This document shows, in pieces, positions 1-7,089 of a stretch of DNA of 10,807 nucleotides. Both the position numbers and the translations under genes were made by a program. The notes beneath the pieces were generated by a model. That model was given only the letters and a program-made list of their open reading frames with translations. It ran no database searches and was not told where the DNA came from. The stretch comes from JBDSRX01 sp039929105. Its GTDB lineage: Bacteria > Patescibacteriota > Dojkabacteria > J137. Each line of letters begins with the position of its first letter. Within the stretch, counting starts at the first letter, position 1. The DNA lies in the NCBI GenBank assembly GCA_039929105.1, contig JBDSRX010000075.1, positions 1 through 10,807 of the forward strand, read 5' to 3'.

Positions 1-2
1 AA

Positions 3-2240
3 GTAGAAGATTTAATTGGAAAAGATGATGCTGAACTTAGAGAAGCATATCCAAGAATGCTTAAGATTGTTATCCAATTAATTCTTTCAAAAATAAATAA
101 AAATATAATTAGAGATAAAGAACTAGAAGATCAAACTCTCTCTCAACAAATAAGTCTATTTGGATTTATTGATGGATTTGATGATATTAACTTTCAAAGA
201 GAATTGGCACAATATTTAAATACAGATGAAAATAAGAAAGCAATTGCTTTAATTTTATATAGCATTTCACTTTCACTTGAGAGTCAATTAATGGATGTGG
301 ATTTTACAAGTGAAACACCAATTGATCCAGAAATTAAAGATGCTATTACAATTATCGAAGAAAGATCAAATAGATCTAATCCTAATGAGACTGGACTTGC
401 ATTAAGTGGTGCAAATAAAGAAACAATGCCTTTTAATGTTAGACAATTAAGTGTAATTATTTTAAATACTAGTAATATAGTTTGGGATAATTTAGGAAAC
501 AGTCCTGATCCAAAAACTATTAAAACCTTAGCTATTGAAACCGTATTAAATAGAATAAGAGATTTGGATGCATTATTAAATGAGATAACAGCAGAATTAG
601 ATAGACCTAGAGATCCAGTTTTGGAAAGATTTATTTTAGAACTTCTATTAAGAGACTTTATAACTCCAGATCTTGTTGTACTTAACGAGAAAGATTCTTA
701 CCGAGTCTCGGAAACAAGGGAAGTAGGTGCAATAGATGTTAAGCAAGGATTAGAAGAATTAAGAAATGAAATAGGAAAAATTCAAACAGAATTTGAGGCT
801 GAACAAAGTAAAACAGAACAGAAAAAAGAAAATCCAACTAGTATTGAATTAGGTGTAGAACAAGAACATGAATATACTATTGAAGGTGGTAAGGATACTG
901 GCTATACCATTGATGTTATGGAAAAAGATATTATTATTGGAAAAATTCAAATATTAGCGGGTGAAGATAATATTAGAGTTGCTATTAACGCATCTGTCGA
1001 AGAAAAAGAAGACATAACGAAGGCTAGACTTGTATTTTCTGAATATAGCCCATTAAACAATACTAATACACTTAGAAGCCATAGCTTAATGTTATCCACT
1101 ACTTTGGTTGAAAGAGAATTAAACGAGCAAGATGCTACTAAAATAAAGAAAGCCAAATTTAAATTTAAGGTATCAGATTTAAATTCTGAAGATACTCCAA
1201 TCCAAGCAATGCCACCAGTTCAAGATCCATTATATGAGGATACTCCTCCTAATGGAACTAAACCTATTGATATATCTGAAGTCTTAGCTAAAGAAGAACC
1301 TGGATTAGGATTAGATATTGATGCTACGAAAAGAGGTGATACTAGGCCAATATCTAGACCCAACGATGAAACTAAGGAAAATCAAGCCCCCGAAGGAATT
1401 ATTGAACCTAACTTCTCCTATGACGACACTCAAACTTTAAATGATACAGAGGTTATTGAGTCTTTAGATTTGAATAGAGAACCTTCAATCTTTGGAGGTA
1501 ATATTCCATTTGATCAAAGAAATAATGCTAACGATTTCGCAAGTTTCTTCTTAGATATTAATAAGATTAATGATGTAGAGATTTTAGAGAGTATGTTGGA
1601 AAACTCAAATAATAATGATCAATTTGATAGGGTAATTGAGAGATTATTACAAATACCTTTAAATCAAGAGACTGCTTATGCATTTCTTTTATTATTCCTT
1701 TCTAAAAATTCAACAAATAATAGAGATATAAATTCAATAACTACAATGGGAAAACTTGCAGGATTTCAGAAAGATGGAATTAATCGAATTATGTTTATAA
1801 AACAAAATGTTAACAAGCTTATAACCAAGGTATTTCAAGAAATGCATATACCTTCTACTGGAAATTATCGTGATATATTATTAGAAAGACTATATGATAT
1901 TTCAATTAGCTACCAATCGCATCCAAAAGAAAAAGTAGAACCATTATTATTTGATAATGAAAAGCAATGGAGAGATTGGGATGCACTATATATGGACATT
2001 ATGAATATTGTTTTAATAAGATCCAATCCTAAGATATCAGCCACAATTAAAAACTTCTTTGAAGGTTTCCTAACAAAATCAAAAAAAGAATTAATTGACC
2101 TACTAAAACAGAGACCCTTTGATAGATTAATTATAAAAGAAAATAGATTTCAATCTCAAATTATAGATGAAATTTTACAAGTATTTGGTGAAGAAGGACT
2201 CAATTGGATTACAAGGAAAGAACTTGGAATAGTAATTTAA
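3..2240 (+). CDS. Large cysteine-free protein of unknown function, 5' end outside the window
   Basis: The frame is open from base 3, 18 codons before the first ATG at 57, so the true start lies upstream and the gene is cut by the window edge. I do not recognise the family. The visible 745 residues contain no cysteine, no signal peptide and no membrane segment. Counting from the ATG at 57, residues 1-220 look helical. Residues 265-375 are richer in alternating hydrophobic residues and may form a beta domain (key stretch around YTIEGGKDTGYTID). Residues 375-480 are a Pro/Asp/Asn-rich linker of low complexity, and residues 490-727 are a second helical part. It runs convergently into the VirB4-type operon with only 25 bases between the stops and no clear terminator there. 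A link to the secretion genes is possible from position only. Real coding is well supported by length and composition; the function is unknown. Confidence 0.85.
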   Translation, partial: VEDLIGKDDAELREAYPRMLKIVIQLILSKINKNIIRDKELEDQTLSQQISLFGFIDGFDDINFQRELAQYLNTDENKKAIALILYSISLSLESQLMDVDFTSETPIDPEIKDAITIIEERSNRSNPNETGLALSGANKETMPFNVRQLSVIILNTSNIVWDNLGNSPDPKTIKTLAIETVLNRIRDLDALLNEITAELDRPRDPVLERFILELLLRDFITPDLVVLNEKDSYRVSETREVGAIDVKQGLEELRNEIGKIQTEFEAEQSKTEQKKENPTSIELGVEQEHEYTIEGGKDTGYTIDVMEKDIIIGKIQILAGEDNIRVAINASVEEKEDITKARLVFSEYSPLNNTNTLRSHSLMLSTTLVERELNEQDATKIKKAKFKFKVSDLNSEDTPIQAMPPVQDPLYEDTPPNGTKPIDISEVLAKEEPGLGLDIDATKRGDTRPISRPNDETKENQAPEGIIEPNFSYDDTQTLNDTEVIESLDLNREPSIFGGNIPFDQRNNANDFASFFLDINKINDVEILESMLENSNNNDQFDRVIERLLQIPLNQETAYAFLLLFLSKNSTNNRDINSITTMGKLAGFQKDGINRIMFIKQNVNKLITKVFQEMHIPSTGNYRDILLERLYDISISYQSHPKEKVEPLLFDNEKQWRDWDALYMDIMNIVLIRSNPKISATIKNFFEGFLTKSKKELIDLLKQRPFDRLIIKENRFQSQIIDEILQVFGEEGLNWITRKELGIVI

Positions 2241-2265
2241 TTTCTGTCTATAACTCTTCGTTTAA

Positions 2266-4206
2266 TTAAGCTGTTGTTTGTGTTGGTGATGGTAAATTTA
2301 TTGGAGCTTGTGGTGGCTCTGTATTACCTGAAGGCGTTGAAGCAGTCGAAATATCTAATGCATCTCCTTCTTCTGCTTCTGTTTTCTGTTGTAAAAGCTC
2401 GTTAGGATTAGTTGTAATTAGGTTATGCTCGTTCTCACTAGCAACAACTTGTAATGCTACATGGTTTGCTCCTGCAAAGAATAATCCCTGTCCAATACCT
2501 GCAGACATTAAGAAAGACTTTTCTCCATCTGTTAGATAGAATACTTTCTTTAATTTATCTATTGCAGCAGGTGCTTGTTTTAAAAGCATTTGCATAGAAG
2601 AGTTGTTTATAATAGCTCTTCCATAATCAGATCCCAAGAAGTCGTCAACATCTTGTGTAATTGTTGTTAATCCTAATGCATATTTTCTAGCTCTTTTAGC
2701 AATTGAATATACAAATCTTGCTGCATCTTCGTATTGCATCATAATCCAAGCTTCGTCGATTATTAATAATCTCTTTCTTTTATCTCTTTTAATCTTAGTC
2801 CAGATATAATCCAACATAGTATACATAGCAAGAGGTCTTAAATCGTCTGCTAAATCTCTAATAGAAAATACAGTAAATGTGTTGTGAATATTAACTGTAG
2901 ATTTTCTATCGAATACTCCAGCTGCAGATCCTTTTAAATATTTTTCTAATCTTGTAGCCATAGAATGAGCTTGGTCTTCTGCCATAGCATTTAGAATTTT
3001 GTATAAGTCTTCTAACAATGGTGCCTCATTTGAATGAGTAGATGGATCTGGTGTAATTCCTTTCTCTTTATAAGTTAATATTAAAGCTCTGTCTAAAATA
3101 GCAGCTTCTTCTGCAGTTACAGTTCCTCCTAACATCATTCTAATTAAACCAGAAAGTGTAAGAATCTTAAATCTAAGTTCATCTTCATCTGGACTAAATA
3201 TACCCGACAATTCGAAAGGATTTAGCTTTTGAGCTCCATCTTGTGAGAAAGAGATATATTCACCACCCACAGCATCGCAAAGCCTATCAAACTCTTTTTC
3301 TGGGTCAATAATTATAATATCAATACCTAACATTAAAGATCTAACAGCTTCTAATTTAACTGAGTAAGATTTACCAGCTCCAGAAGTAGCCAAAACAACT
3401 GAGTTTGCATTTGGTAAAGAAAATCTATCAAAAATAACTAAAGAGTTATTATGTAAATTAATTCCATAAAGAACACCTTTATCCATTGTAAGTTCACTAC
3501 TTACAAAAGGAAAAGTAGTAGCAATGGCAGTTGTATCCAAGTTTCTAGTCATATTAATCTTATCTAGACCATATGGAATACTACTTTGGAAACATTCTTC
3601 TTGTTGTAATGTAGCAACTTTAATAATAATTCCAATAGTTGCCATTGTACTTTCTAAATTTCTAGAAATCTGATCTAATTCTTCCATTGTGTCTGCATGC
3701 AAAGTACAGTACAAAGCATATTGAAAGAATTTTTCATTACCAGCTGCTAATTGTTCTTGGAGAGTCAATGCATCTTTTAATTGGACTGCAACAACTGGAT
3801 CTCCTTGTCTTCCTGCTTCGAGTTCAATATTAATAGTCGCTTGAAATTCTGCAATCTTTCTTTTTAAGATTTTTAATATTTCTCCAGTATCAAAAGGATA
3901 ATAGTAAGTACTAATATCAATAGGATATTCAAAGTTAATTAAAGGTTCTAACCAACTTGGAGAAACAACACTTGGGAATCCAATTGCAAAATAAGATCTA
4001 AAGTATTTATTTCCAATAATTAAATTACTAAAGTTAACTTCAATAGCACTTGGAGCAATAATATCTTTTACATCAATTAAACCTTGGGCAAATCTTTGAA
4101 TAGATTGATTTTCTCTCGCTAAAGCAGCAGCCTCAGCTGGGCTAACAGCTTTTACACCATTTTTTGGTTTTGGATTAAAGTCTGGTAATAGTCCGAATAA
4201 TGCCAT
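2266..4206 (-). CDS. virB4: VirB4/TraC-type type IV secretion ATPase
   Basis: This is a 646-residue P-loop ATPase of the VirB4/TraC/TrbE family, which powers type IV secretion or conjugative pilus systems from the inner face of the membrane. Walker A is ATSGAGKS at residues 273-280. Walker B is LLIIDEAW, with Asp484 and Glu485. The family motif TTITQDVDDFL lies near 514-524 and the LLKQ motif at 541-544. The part before Walker A (about 40-260) resembles the CagE/TrbE/VirB region. The tail after about 605 is Thr/Pro-rich and probably disordered. It starts 16 bases after the stop of the gene upstream, which looks like the missing extreme N-terminal part of a full-length VirB4, so the two are probably one operon and one machine. 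No Shine-Dalgarno lies within 20 bases of the ATG. No VirD4, VirB6 or relaxase gene is in view, so DNA export, DNA uptake and protein export cannot be told apart. Confidence 0.93.
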   Translation of the reverse strand: MALFGLLPDFNPKPKNGVKAVSPAEAAALARENQSIQRFAQGLIDVKDIIAPSAIEVNFSNLIIGNKYFRSYFAIGFPSVVSPSWLEPLINFEYPIDISTYYYPFDTGEILKILKRKIAEFQATINIELEAGRQGDPVVAVQLKDALTLQEQLAAGNEKFFQYALYCTLHADTMEELDQISRNLESTMATIGIIIKVATLQQEECFQSSIPYGLDKINMTRNLDTTAIATTFPFVSSELTMDKGVLYGINLHNNSLVIFDRFSLPNANSVVLATSGAGKSYSVKLEAVRSLMLGIDIIIIDPEKEFDRLCDAVGGEYISFSQDGAQKLNPFELSGIFSPDEDELRFKILTLSGLIRMMLGGTVTAEEAAILDRALILTYKEKGITPDPSTHSNEAPLLEDLYKILNAMAEDQAHSMATRLEKYLKGSAAGVFDRKSTVNIHNTFTVFSIRDLADDLRPLAMYTMLDYIWTKIKRDKRKRLLIIDEAWIMMQYEDAARFVYSIAKRARKYALGLTTITQDVDDFLGSDYGRAIINNSSMQMLLKQAPAAIDKLKKVFYLTDGEKSFLMSAGIGQGLFFAGANHVALQVVASENEHNLITTNPNELLQQKTEAEEGDALDISTASTPSGNTEPPQAPINLPSPTQTTA

Positions 4207-4222
4207 ATTTACTTAATAATTT

Positions 4223-4903
4223 CTAAAAAGATTTTCCTTCAACTAAACCACTCTCTACATCGCTTTCTCTTAAATTAAGAACATCTAATCCCATTTTATC
4301 GGGCTCGTAAACAGAGTAATATAATTTAATTAATTCATCATTTGTTAATTGCTTCGCAGCAACACCCATATTTTCATACTGTTTTATAATTGCATCTCTT
4401 TTTGGATACAATTCTTCTTTTGCTTTTGCAACAATTTTTGCAACACTAGCAATTCTTTCAGGCGTTCCAAAAGTCTCTTTAAACCAATTATTTTTAATAG
4501 TTGGCATTTTTAGAGAAGGTATAACTGTATAGAATCTTTTATCTAAAATTTGAGTTGTTTGAGTTAAGTTATTAATAAAATCTTGGTACAAAGTAACTTG
4601 ATTAGTAATAGCTTCTGAAGTTAGTTTCGCTTTGTAAGAATCAAGAAGTTTTAAATATCCTGCAATATCTGTTCTTTGAGTTTTAATAACAATTTGTACA
4701 GGGAAATTTATTGCATTCAGAAATGCTGCAAAAGAACCAATCTTTGCATCTTGTTCTGGACCATCTAATAGATCAAAATTTAATGATGATGTTTCAACTA
4801 CAATTGATACCTTTCCATTTTTTAATACAACCATATCATCTTTAATATCTGCGATATCTAGATGCTCTTGTGTACTCATTCTTTTCGGATCAAATATGCC
4901 CAT
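4223..4903 (-). CDS. TraC/VirB4 N-terminal-like type IV secretion protein
   Basis: This 226-residue soluble protein resembles the N-terminal domain of TraC/VirB4 ATPases, encoded separately as is common in Patescibacteria (from memory). Features seen are STQEHLDIADIKDDMVVLKNG at about 10-30, a beta-rich stretch with SSLNFDLLDGPEQ, then FLNAINFPVQIVIKTQR at about 61-77, a helical region rich in Lys, and LYYSVYEPDKMG near 194-205. It has no Walker motif. I chose the ATG at 4903. A TTG eight codons upstream (4927) is in frame, but it would add a short tail unlike the family and falls only about six bases after the -10 box. The VirB4 ATPase follows after 16 bases. In full-length VirB4 this part contacts the membrane complex, so a role as docking half of a split ATPase is an inference. 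Confidence 0.8.
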   Translation of the reverse strand: MGIFDPKRMSTQEHLDIADIKDDMVVLKNGKVSIVVETSSLNFDLLDGPEQDAKIGSFAAFLNAINFPVQIVIKTQRTDIAGYLKLLDSYKAKLTSEAITNQVTLYQDFINNLTQTTQILDKRFYTVIPSLKMPTIKNNWFKETFGTPERIASVAKIVAKAKEELYPKRDAIIKQYENMGVAAKQLTNDELIKLYYSVYEPDKMGLDVLNLRESDVESGLVEGKSF

Positions 4904-4930
4904 TTCTTTTTTATAACTATATAACAATAT

Positions 4931-4944
4931 TTAGTATATACTAA
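4931..4944 (-). promoter_or_regulatory. Palindrome overlapping the -10 box of the type IV secretion operon
   Basis: TTAGTATATACTAA is a perfect 14-base palindrome 27 bases upstream of the ATG at 4903. On the minus strand it contains TATACT (4938-4933), a good -10 box. The -35 side is weak (TTTCGT at 17-base spacing). It could be an operator, or the symmetry could simply come from an AT-rich promoter. Confidence 0.35.
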
Positions 4945-5023
4945 AAATCCGAAACACGAAATTAGAAATCCAAAAGATGTCACATTTTTGAGCTTCTTCA
5001 TTCGATTTTCGTGCTTAAAGTAT

Positions 5024-5041
5024 TATGTAAGATTTTACATA
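5024..5041 (+). promoter_or_regulatory. Inverted repeat over the -35 box of the HD gene
   Basis: TATGTAA-gatt-TTACATA is a perfect 7-4-7 inverted repeat. It covers the -35 hexamer of the promoter for the HD-domain gene, a usual position for a repressor site. No regulator gene adjoins it, so the protein that would bind is unknown. Confidence 0.4.
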
Positions 5042-5062
5042 TAACTGAATCGGTCTTATAAT
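5034..5062 (+). promoter_or_regulatory. Sigma-70-type promoter of the HD-domain gene
   Basis: TTTACA (5034-5039) and TATAAT (5057-5062) are separated by exactly 17 bases. This predicts a transcription start near 5069 and a leader of about 20 bases without a Shine-Dalgarno. Confidence 0.7.
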
Positions 5063-5089
5063 TCTTGCATTACAAATTAAATAAATATT

Positions 5090-5632
5090 ATGCCTTCAAG
5101 AGAAGAATCTGAGAAGTTATTAAATGAATACGTAAAGAATGAATCATTGTTAAACCACTGTCATATGGTTGCTAAAGCTATGGAAGCATATGCAAAAAGC
5201 TTGAATCTTTCTGATGAAGAAGTTGATAAATGGTTTACATCTGGATTATTGCATGATTTAGATTGGGAAAAGTTCCCAGACGAGCATCCTAACAAAGCAG
5301 TGAGTGAAATTTTACCAGCACTTGGATATCCTGAAGATGTTGTATTAGCAATTAAAGCACATGGACCTCAAAGAACTGGGAAATATCCAGAAACTACAAT
5401 TGAAAAGTATTTATTTGCTTGCGATGAGCTTTGCGGTTTTCTAAATGCTTCTTCTATAATGAGACCTACAAAATTTGAAGGTATGGAAGTTAAATCTGTA
5501 AAAAAGAAATTGAAAGATAAACACTTTGCAGCAAATGTAAGTAGAGAAGATATAGACGAAGGAGCTAGATTAATTGAGAAACCTGTTGATGATCATATAG
5601 CTTTCTTGATTCAAGTATTTTCAAAGGCTTGA
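5090..5632 (+). CDS. HD-domain metal-dependent phosphohydrolase
   Basis: This 180-residue soluble protein of the HD superfamily probably hydrolyses a phosphate ester or nucleotide using a divalent metal. The metal ligands expected for the fold are visible in order: His23 or His25 in LLNHCHMVAKAMEAYA, the His55-Asp56 doublet in GLLHDLDWEKF, His66, His91 in AIKAHG, and Asp112 in the CDELCGFL motif. The C-terminal 60 residues are helical and Lys-rich. The length is typical of the small stand-alone HD proteins annotated as predicted hydrolases; the substrate cannot be read from the sequence. It is monocistronic, with its own promoter at 5034-5062 and an inverted repeat over the -35 box. The gene ends in TGA, which here must be read as stop or the protein would gain only two residues. 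Confidence 0.88.
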   Translation: MPSREESEKLLNEYVKNESLLNHCHMVAKAMEAYAKSLNLSDEEVDKWFTSGLLHDLDWEKFPDEHPNKAVSEILPALGYPEDVVLAIKAHGPQRTGKYPETTIEKYLFACDELCGFLNASSIMRPTKFEGMEVKSVKKKLKDKHFAANVSREDIDEGARLIEKPVDDHIAFLIQVFSKA

Positions 5633-5726
5633 TTGTAGAGTAAATTCAGTACTTGATCCAGGGCTCCAAAGATAAACGATAAGAATTTATTTATAAATTC
5701 GAAGACATTTAGATTTGCACCTACTT

Positions 5727-5739
5727 GGGTGTTACACCC
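5727..5739. repeat. Short perfect hairpin next to the palindromic repeat
   Basis: GGGTG-tta-CACCC is a 5-base-pair GC-rich stem with a 3-base loop, five bases before the palindromic repeat at 5745. It has no T-run after it on either strand, so it is a poor terminator. It may be an outer part of the same repeat unit. Confidence 0.3.
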
Positions 5740-5744
5740 TTGTT

Positions 5745-5855
5745 GTCATTGCGAGGAATGAAATGACGAAGCAATCTCATTAGTATATAACTCTAATTGA
5801 CTCATGAAATGTTGAATATACGTTTGAGATTGCTTCACTTCGTTCGCAATGTCAT
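5745..5855. repeat. Long imperfect palindromic repeat (MITE/REP-like)
   Basis: The left arm starts GTCATTGCGAGG and runs through ACGAAGCAATCTCA (5745-5779). The right arm (5826-5855) is its imperfect reverse complement, with TGAGATTGCTTC, CTTCGTTCGCAATG and TCAT. The pairing continues inward with GTATAT (5783-5788) against ATATAC (5816-5821), leaving a loop of about 27 bases. The sequence cattgcgag...gaagcaatct matches, from memory, an intergenic palindromic repeat seen in many unrelated bacteria. No clear target duplication flanks it, and no transposase or RAYT gene is in the window, so any mobility would depend on a distant enzyme. Confidence 0.7.
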
Positions 5856-5864
5856 CACGATTGC

Positions 5865-5895
5865 AAAAAAAGAAAGACTCCTTACGGAGTCTTTC
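5865..5895 (-). terminator. Rho-independent terminator of the 126-residue membrane protein gene
   Basis: GAAAGACTCC-ttac-GGAGTCTTTC is a perfect 10-base-pair stem (5872-5895). On the minus strand it is followed by seven T (5871-5865). It begins 18 bases after the stop at 5913. The plus-strand side has only a weak T-run, so it may stop the HD transcript poorly. Confidence 0.9.
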
Positions 5896-5912
5896 TTAAA
5901 TTCAATTAAGAA

Positions 5913-6293
5913 TTACATCTTGTCTTCTGGTTTTTTATCCATAGACCTTCCTTCCATTTTCTTCATTGCTTCTGCTCTTGGAACTAAGAAGTAAACCAAT
6001 AAGCCTAATAAACTAAAGAAGAATCCAACTATAGCCCAAACAGCTTCGTTGTCGATATGATTCTTTTTTGCATCTTTGTAAATATAGTATGCGATAACTC
6101 CATTGATTATTAAAGGAATACAACATGCGCATAATGCCCATACAAAACTAAATCCTGCTAATCCTGTAGCTGCTGCTGCGTCAGTATATCCATAGTCATA
6201 AACATAAGATTGAGCGAATACTGGTGTTGCTAATAAAGAATACGCTACAACAGCTGAAGCTGCTGCTAATACTTTTGAGAAAGTTTTTCTCAT
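5913..6293 (-). CDS. Small secreted-signal, two-helix membrane protein
   Basis: This is a 126-residue protein of no firmly recognised family. Residues 1-27 look like a signal peptide: a basic start, a hydrophobic core, and cleavage after VFA before Gln28. An Ala/Tyr/Gly-rich stretch follows (29-45), then a membrane helix at about 46-70 containing CACC (Cys55, 57, 58), a cytoplasmic-type basic loop IYKDAKKNHID (71-81), a second helix at about 83-103, and a charged Lys-rich tail. The motif YKDAKKN...AVWAIVGFFF..LGLLVYFLV resembles the two-helix module seen in phospholipase-D N-terminal (PLDc_N)-like small membrane proteins, as an inference. It has a strong promoter at 6443-6471, a roughly 143-base structured leader and its own terminator. 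This implies a well-expressed, independently regulated gene. There is no Shine-Dalgarno before the ATG. Confidence 0.8.
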   Translation of the reverse strand: MRKTFSKVLAAASAVVAYSLLATPVFAQSYVYDYGYTDAAAATGLAGFSFVWALCACCIPLIINGVIAYYIYKDAKKNHIDNEAVWAIVGFFFSLLGLLVYFLVPRAEAMKKMEGRSMDKKPEDKM

Positions 6294-6436
6294 AAATAAA
6301 TAATATAAAAAATAAATAAAAATTTCGGACTAAAGTCCTTATTTTTGTTGTAGCAGAACTTCGTTCTTTATCATTATTAATCTTCACCACAGCTACGCTA
6401 TGGATGAAAGATTAATTTACAATAAACAAATTTGTT
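6294..6436 (-). promoter_or_regulatory. Structured 5' leader with three hairpins
   Basis: This is the predicted transcript leader between the start point near 6436 and the ATG at 6293. It contains an imperfect long hairpin (6376-6416, nine perfect outer pairs ATTAATCTT/AAGATTAAT and an inner stem closed on a TAC-type loop), AGAAC-ttc-GTTCT (6355-6367) and GGAC-taaa-GTCC (6327-6338). The last is followed on the minus strand by a U-rich run, so attenuation or translation control is possible. It matches no riboswitch I know. The 229 bases from 6294 to 6522 hold nothing else besides the promoter and the hpf terminator. Confidence 0.4.
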
Positions 6437-6442
6437 ACACAT

Positions 6443-6471
6443 ACTATAGCTATATCTAAAAAAGATGTCAA
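6443..6471 (-). promoter_or_regulatory. Strong sigma-70-type promoter of the small membrane protein gene
   Basis: On the minus strand a consensus -35 TTGACA (6471-6466) is followed after 17 bases by TATAGT (6448-6443), giving a start near 6436. The -35 box lies against the T-run of the upstream hpf terminator, so the two transcription units are packed end to end. Confidence 0.72.
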
Positions 6472-6500
6472 AAAAAACTGCACTTATTTCTAAGTGCAGT
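6470..6500 (-). terminator. Rho-independent terminator of the HPF-like gene
   Basis: ACTGCACTTA-tttc-TAAGTGCAGT is a perfect 10-base-pair stem (6477-6500). On the minus strand it is followed by seven T (6476-6470), 22 bases after the stop codon at 6523. Confidence 0.92.
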
Positions 6501-6522
6501 GATAATACTATTAAATTGTTTG

Positions 6523-6834
6523 TTAGCCAATCATTTTCTTTCGCCTATTCACAATTTGAGTCTTTAGCTTGCTAGCTGCAGTTCCAATTGCTTTTCTAAG
6601 ATCATGATCTTTAATAATAACTAATGGTTTCTCACTTTTAAAATCTAGTACTTCTACGTTTAGTCTATATACATTTCCATGACCTTCTTTAGAGACTGAG
6701 ATCTTAATTGTGCATTCAGCTTTATTAATCTTATTTAGAATTTCTTCTACTTTCTTAAACATCTTAAAACTGACCTCTTGAAGTGTTTCGAAAGTTGGTT
6801 GCGTTAAATTCGGTGCTACAAATAGATATCTCAT
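6523..6834 (-). CDS. hpf: HPF/RaiA-like ribosome hibernation factor
   Basis: This 103-residue protein matches the short ribosome hibernation promoting factor/RaiA family, which binds the small subunit in the tRNA and mRNA channel and keeps idle ribosomes stable. The beta-alpha-beta-beta-beta-alpha order is readable: an opening strand, helix TLQEVSFKMFKKVEEILNKI (18-37), strands ECTIKISVSKEG (40-51), NVYRLNVEVLDF (54-65) and LVIIKD (71-76), then helix DLRKAIGTAASKLKTQIVNR (78-97). The pattern DLxxAIxxAxxKLxxQ plus the basic RRKK tail is the family signature. The C-terminal dimerisation domain of long HPF is absent. It is transcribed alone from a promoter that lies back to back with that of the gene at 7090, and ends at a strong terminator. 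The start has no Shine-Dalgarno. Confidence 0.82.
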   Translation of the reverse strand: MRYLFVAPNLTQPTFETLQEVSFKMFKKVEEILNKINKAECTIKISVSKEGHGNVYRLNVEVLDFKSEKPLVIIKDHDLRKAIGTAASKLKTQIVNRRKKMIG

Positions 6835-6913
6835 GGTATCGTAATAAAATATAAATTATGTTACTACAAAACTTACTTTATTAAATTATGTTTGAGAAGC
6901 TCCTCTAAATTAA

Positions 6914-6941
6914 GTATACTACTCAGTATTGTGTTGGGCAA
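6914..6941 (-). promoter_or_regulatory. Putative promoter of the HPF-like gene
   Basis: On the minus strand TTGCCC (6941-6936) and TATACT (6919-6914) are 16 bases apart, predicting a leader of about 70 bases. The -35 box shares bases with the -35 box of the opposite promoter. The spacing is good, but the -35 is only 4 of 6. Confidence 0.4.
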
Positions 6942-6961
6942 ATATAATCTCTATCTATAAT
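6934..6961 (+). promoter_or_regulatory. Putative promoter of the charged helical protein gene
   Basis: TTGGGC (6934-6939) and a perfect TATAAT (6956-6961) are separated by 16 bases. A second TATAAT lies at 6943-6948 without a matching -35. A start near 6968 would give a leader of about 122 bases. Confidence 0.4.
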
Positions 6962-6967
6962 GTACAA

Positions 6968-7089
6968 GCAACGATACGCATAGTAGAGAATTCCGTGAAA
7001 TCTAAACGTGAAAGTATATAGCCAGTAAGGTTTAGTTGATTTAGCTAACATTCATACGAAATTCATATTTTAATTATTAAGTGCCAATT
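6968..7089 (+). promoter_or_regulatory. Long 5' leader with a possible bulged hairpin
   Basis: This is the predicted untranslated leader of the gene at 7090. AAATCTAAAC (6998-7007) can pair with GTTTA...GATTT (7030-7042), giving ten pairs with a three-base bulge, and ATTCATA occurs twice (7050-7056, 7061-7067). I see no known riboswitch core in it. The rest of the 255-base gap from 6835 to 7089 holds the two divergent promoters. Confidence 0.25.

Noticed and set aside
947..1156. 69-codon minus-strand frame inside the large unknown gene
   Set aside because: Antisense shadow of a long, well-supported coding region.
5683..5700. GAATTTAT-tt-ATAAATTC palindrome after the HD gene
   Set aside because: All AT, tight loop and no T-run; expected by chance in AT-rich non-coding DNA.
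5797..5994. 65-codon plus-strand frame over the palindromic repeat
   Set aside because: Runs through the repeat and the terminator and overlaps the end of the small membrane protein gene; no family likeness.
6196..6390. 64-codon minus-strand frame over the leader and signal peptide region
   Set aside because: A frame-shifted shadow of the small membrane protein gene, with phenylalanine/serine-rich sequence from AT-rich DNA.
6998..7042. Known riboswitch in the leader of the gene at 7090
   Set aside because: Looked for fluoride, cyclic-di-GMP, SAM, and signal-recognition or RNase P RNA core motifs and saw none.
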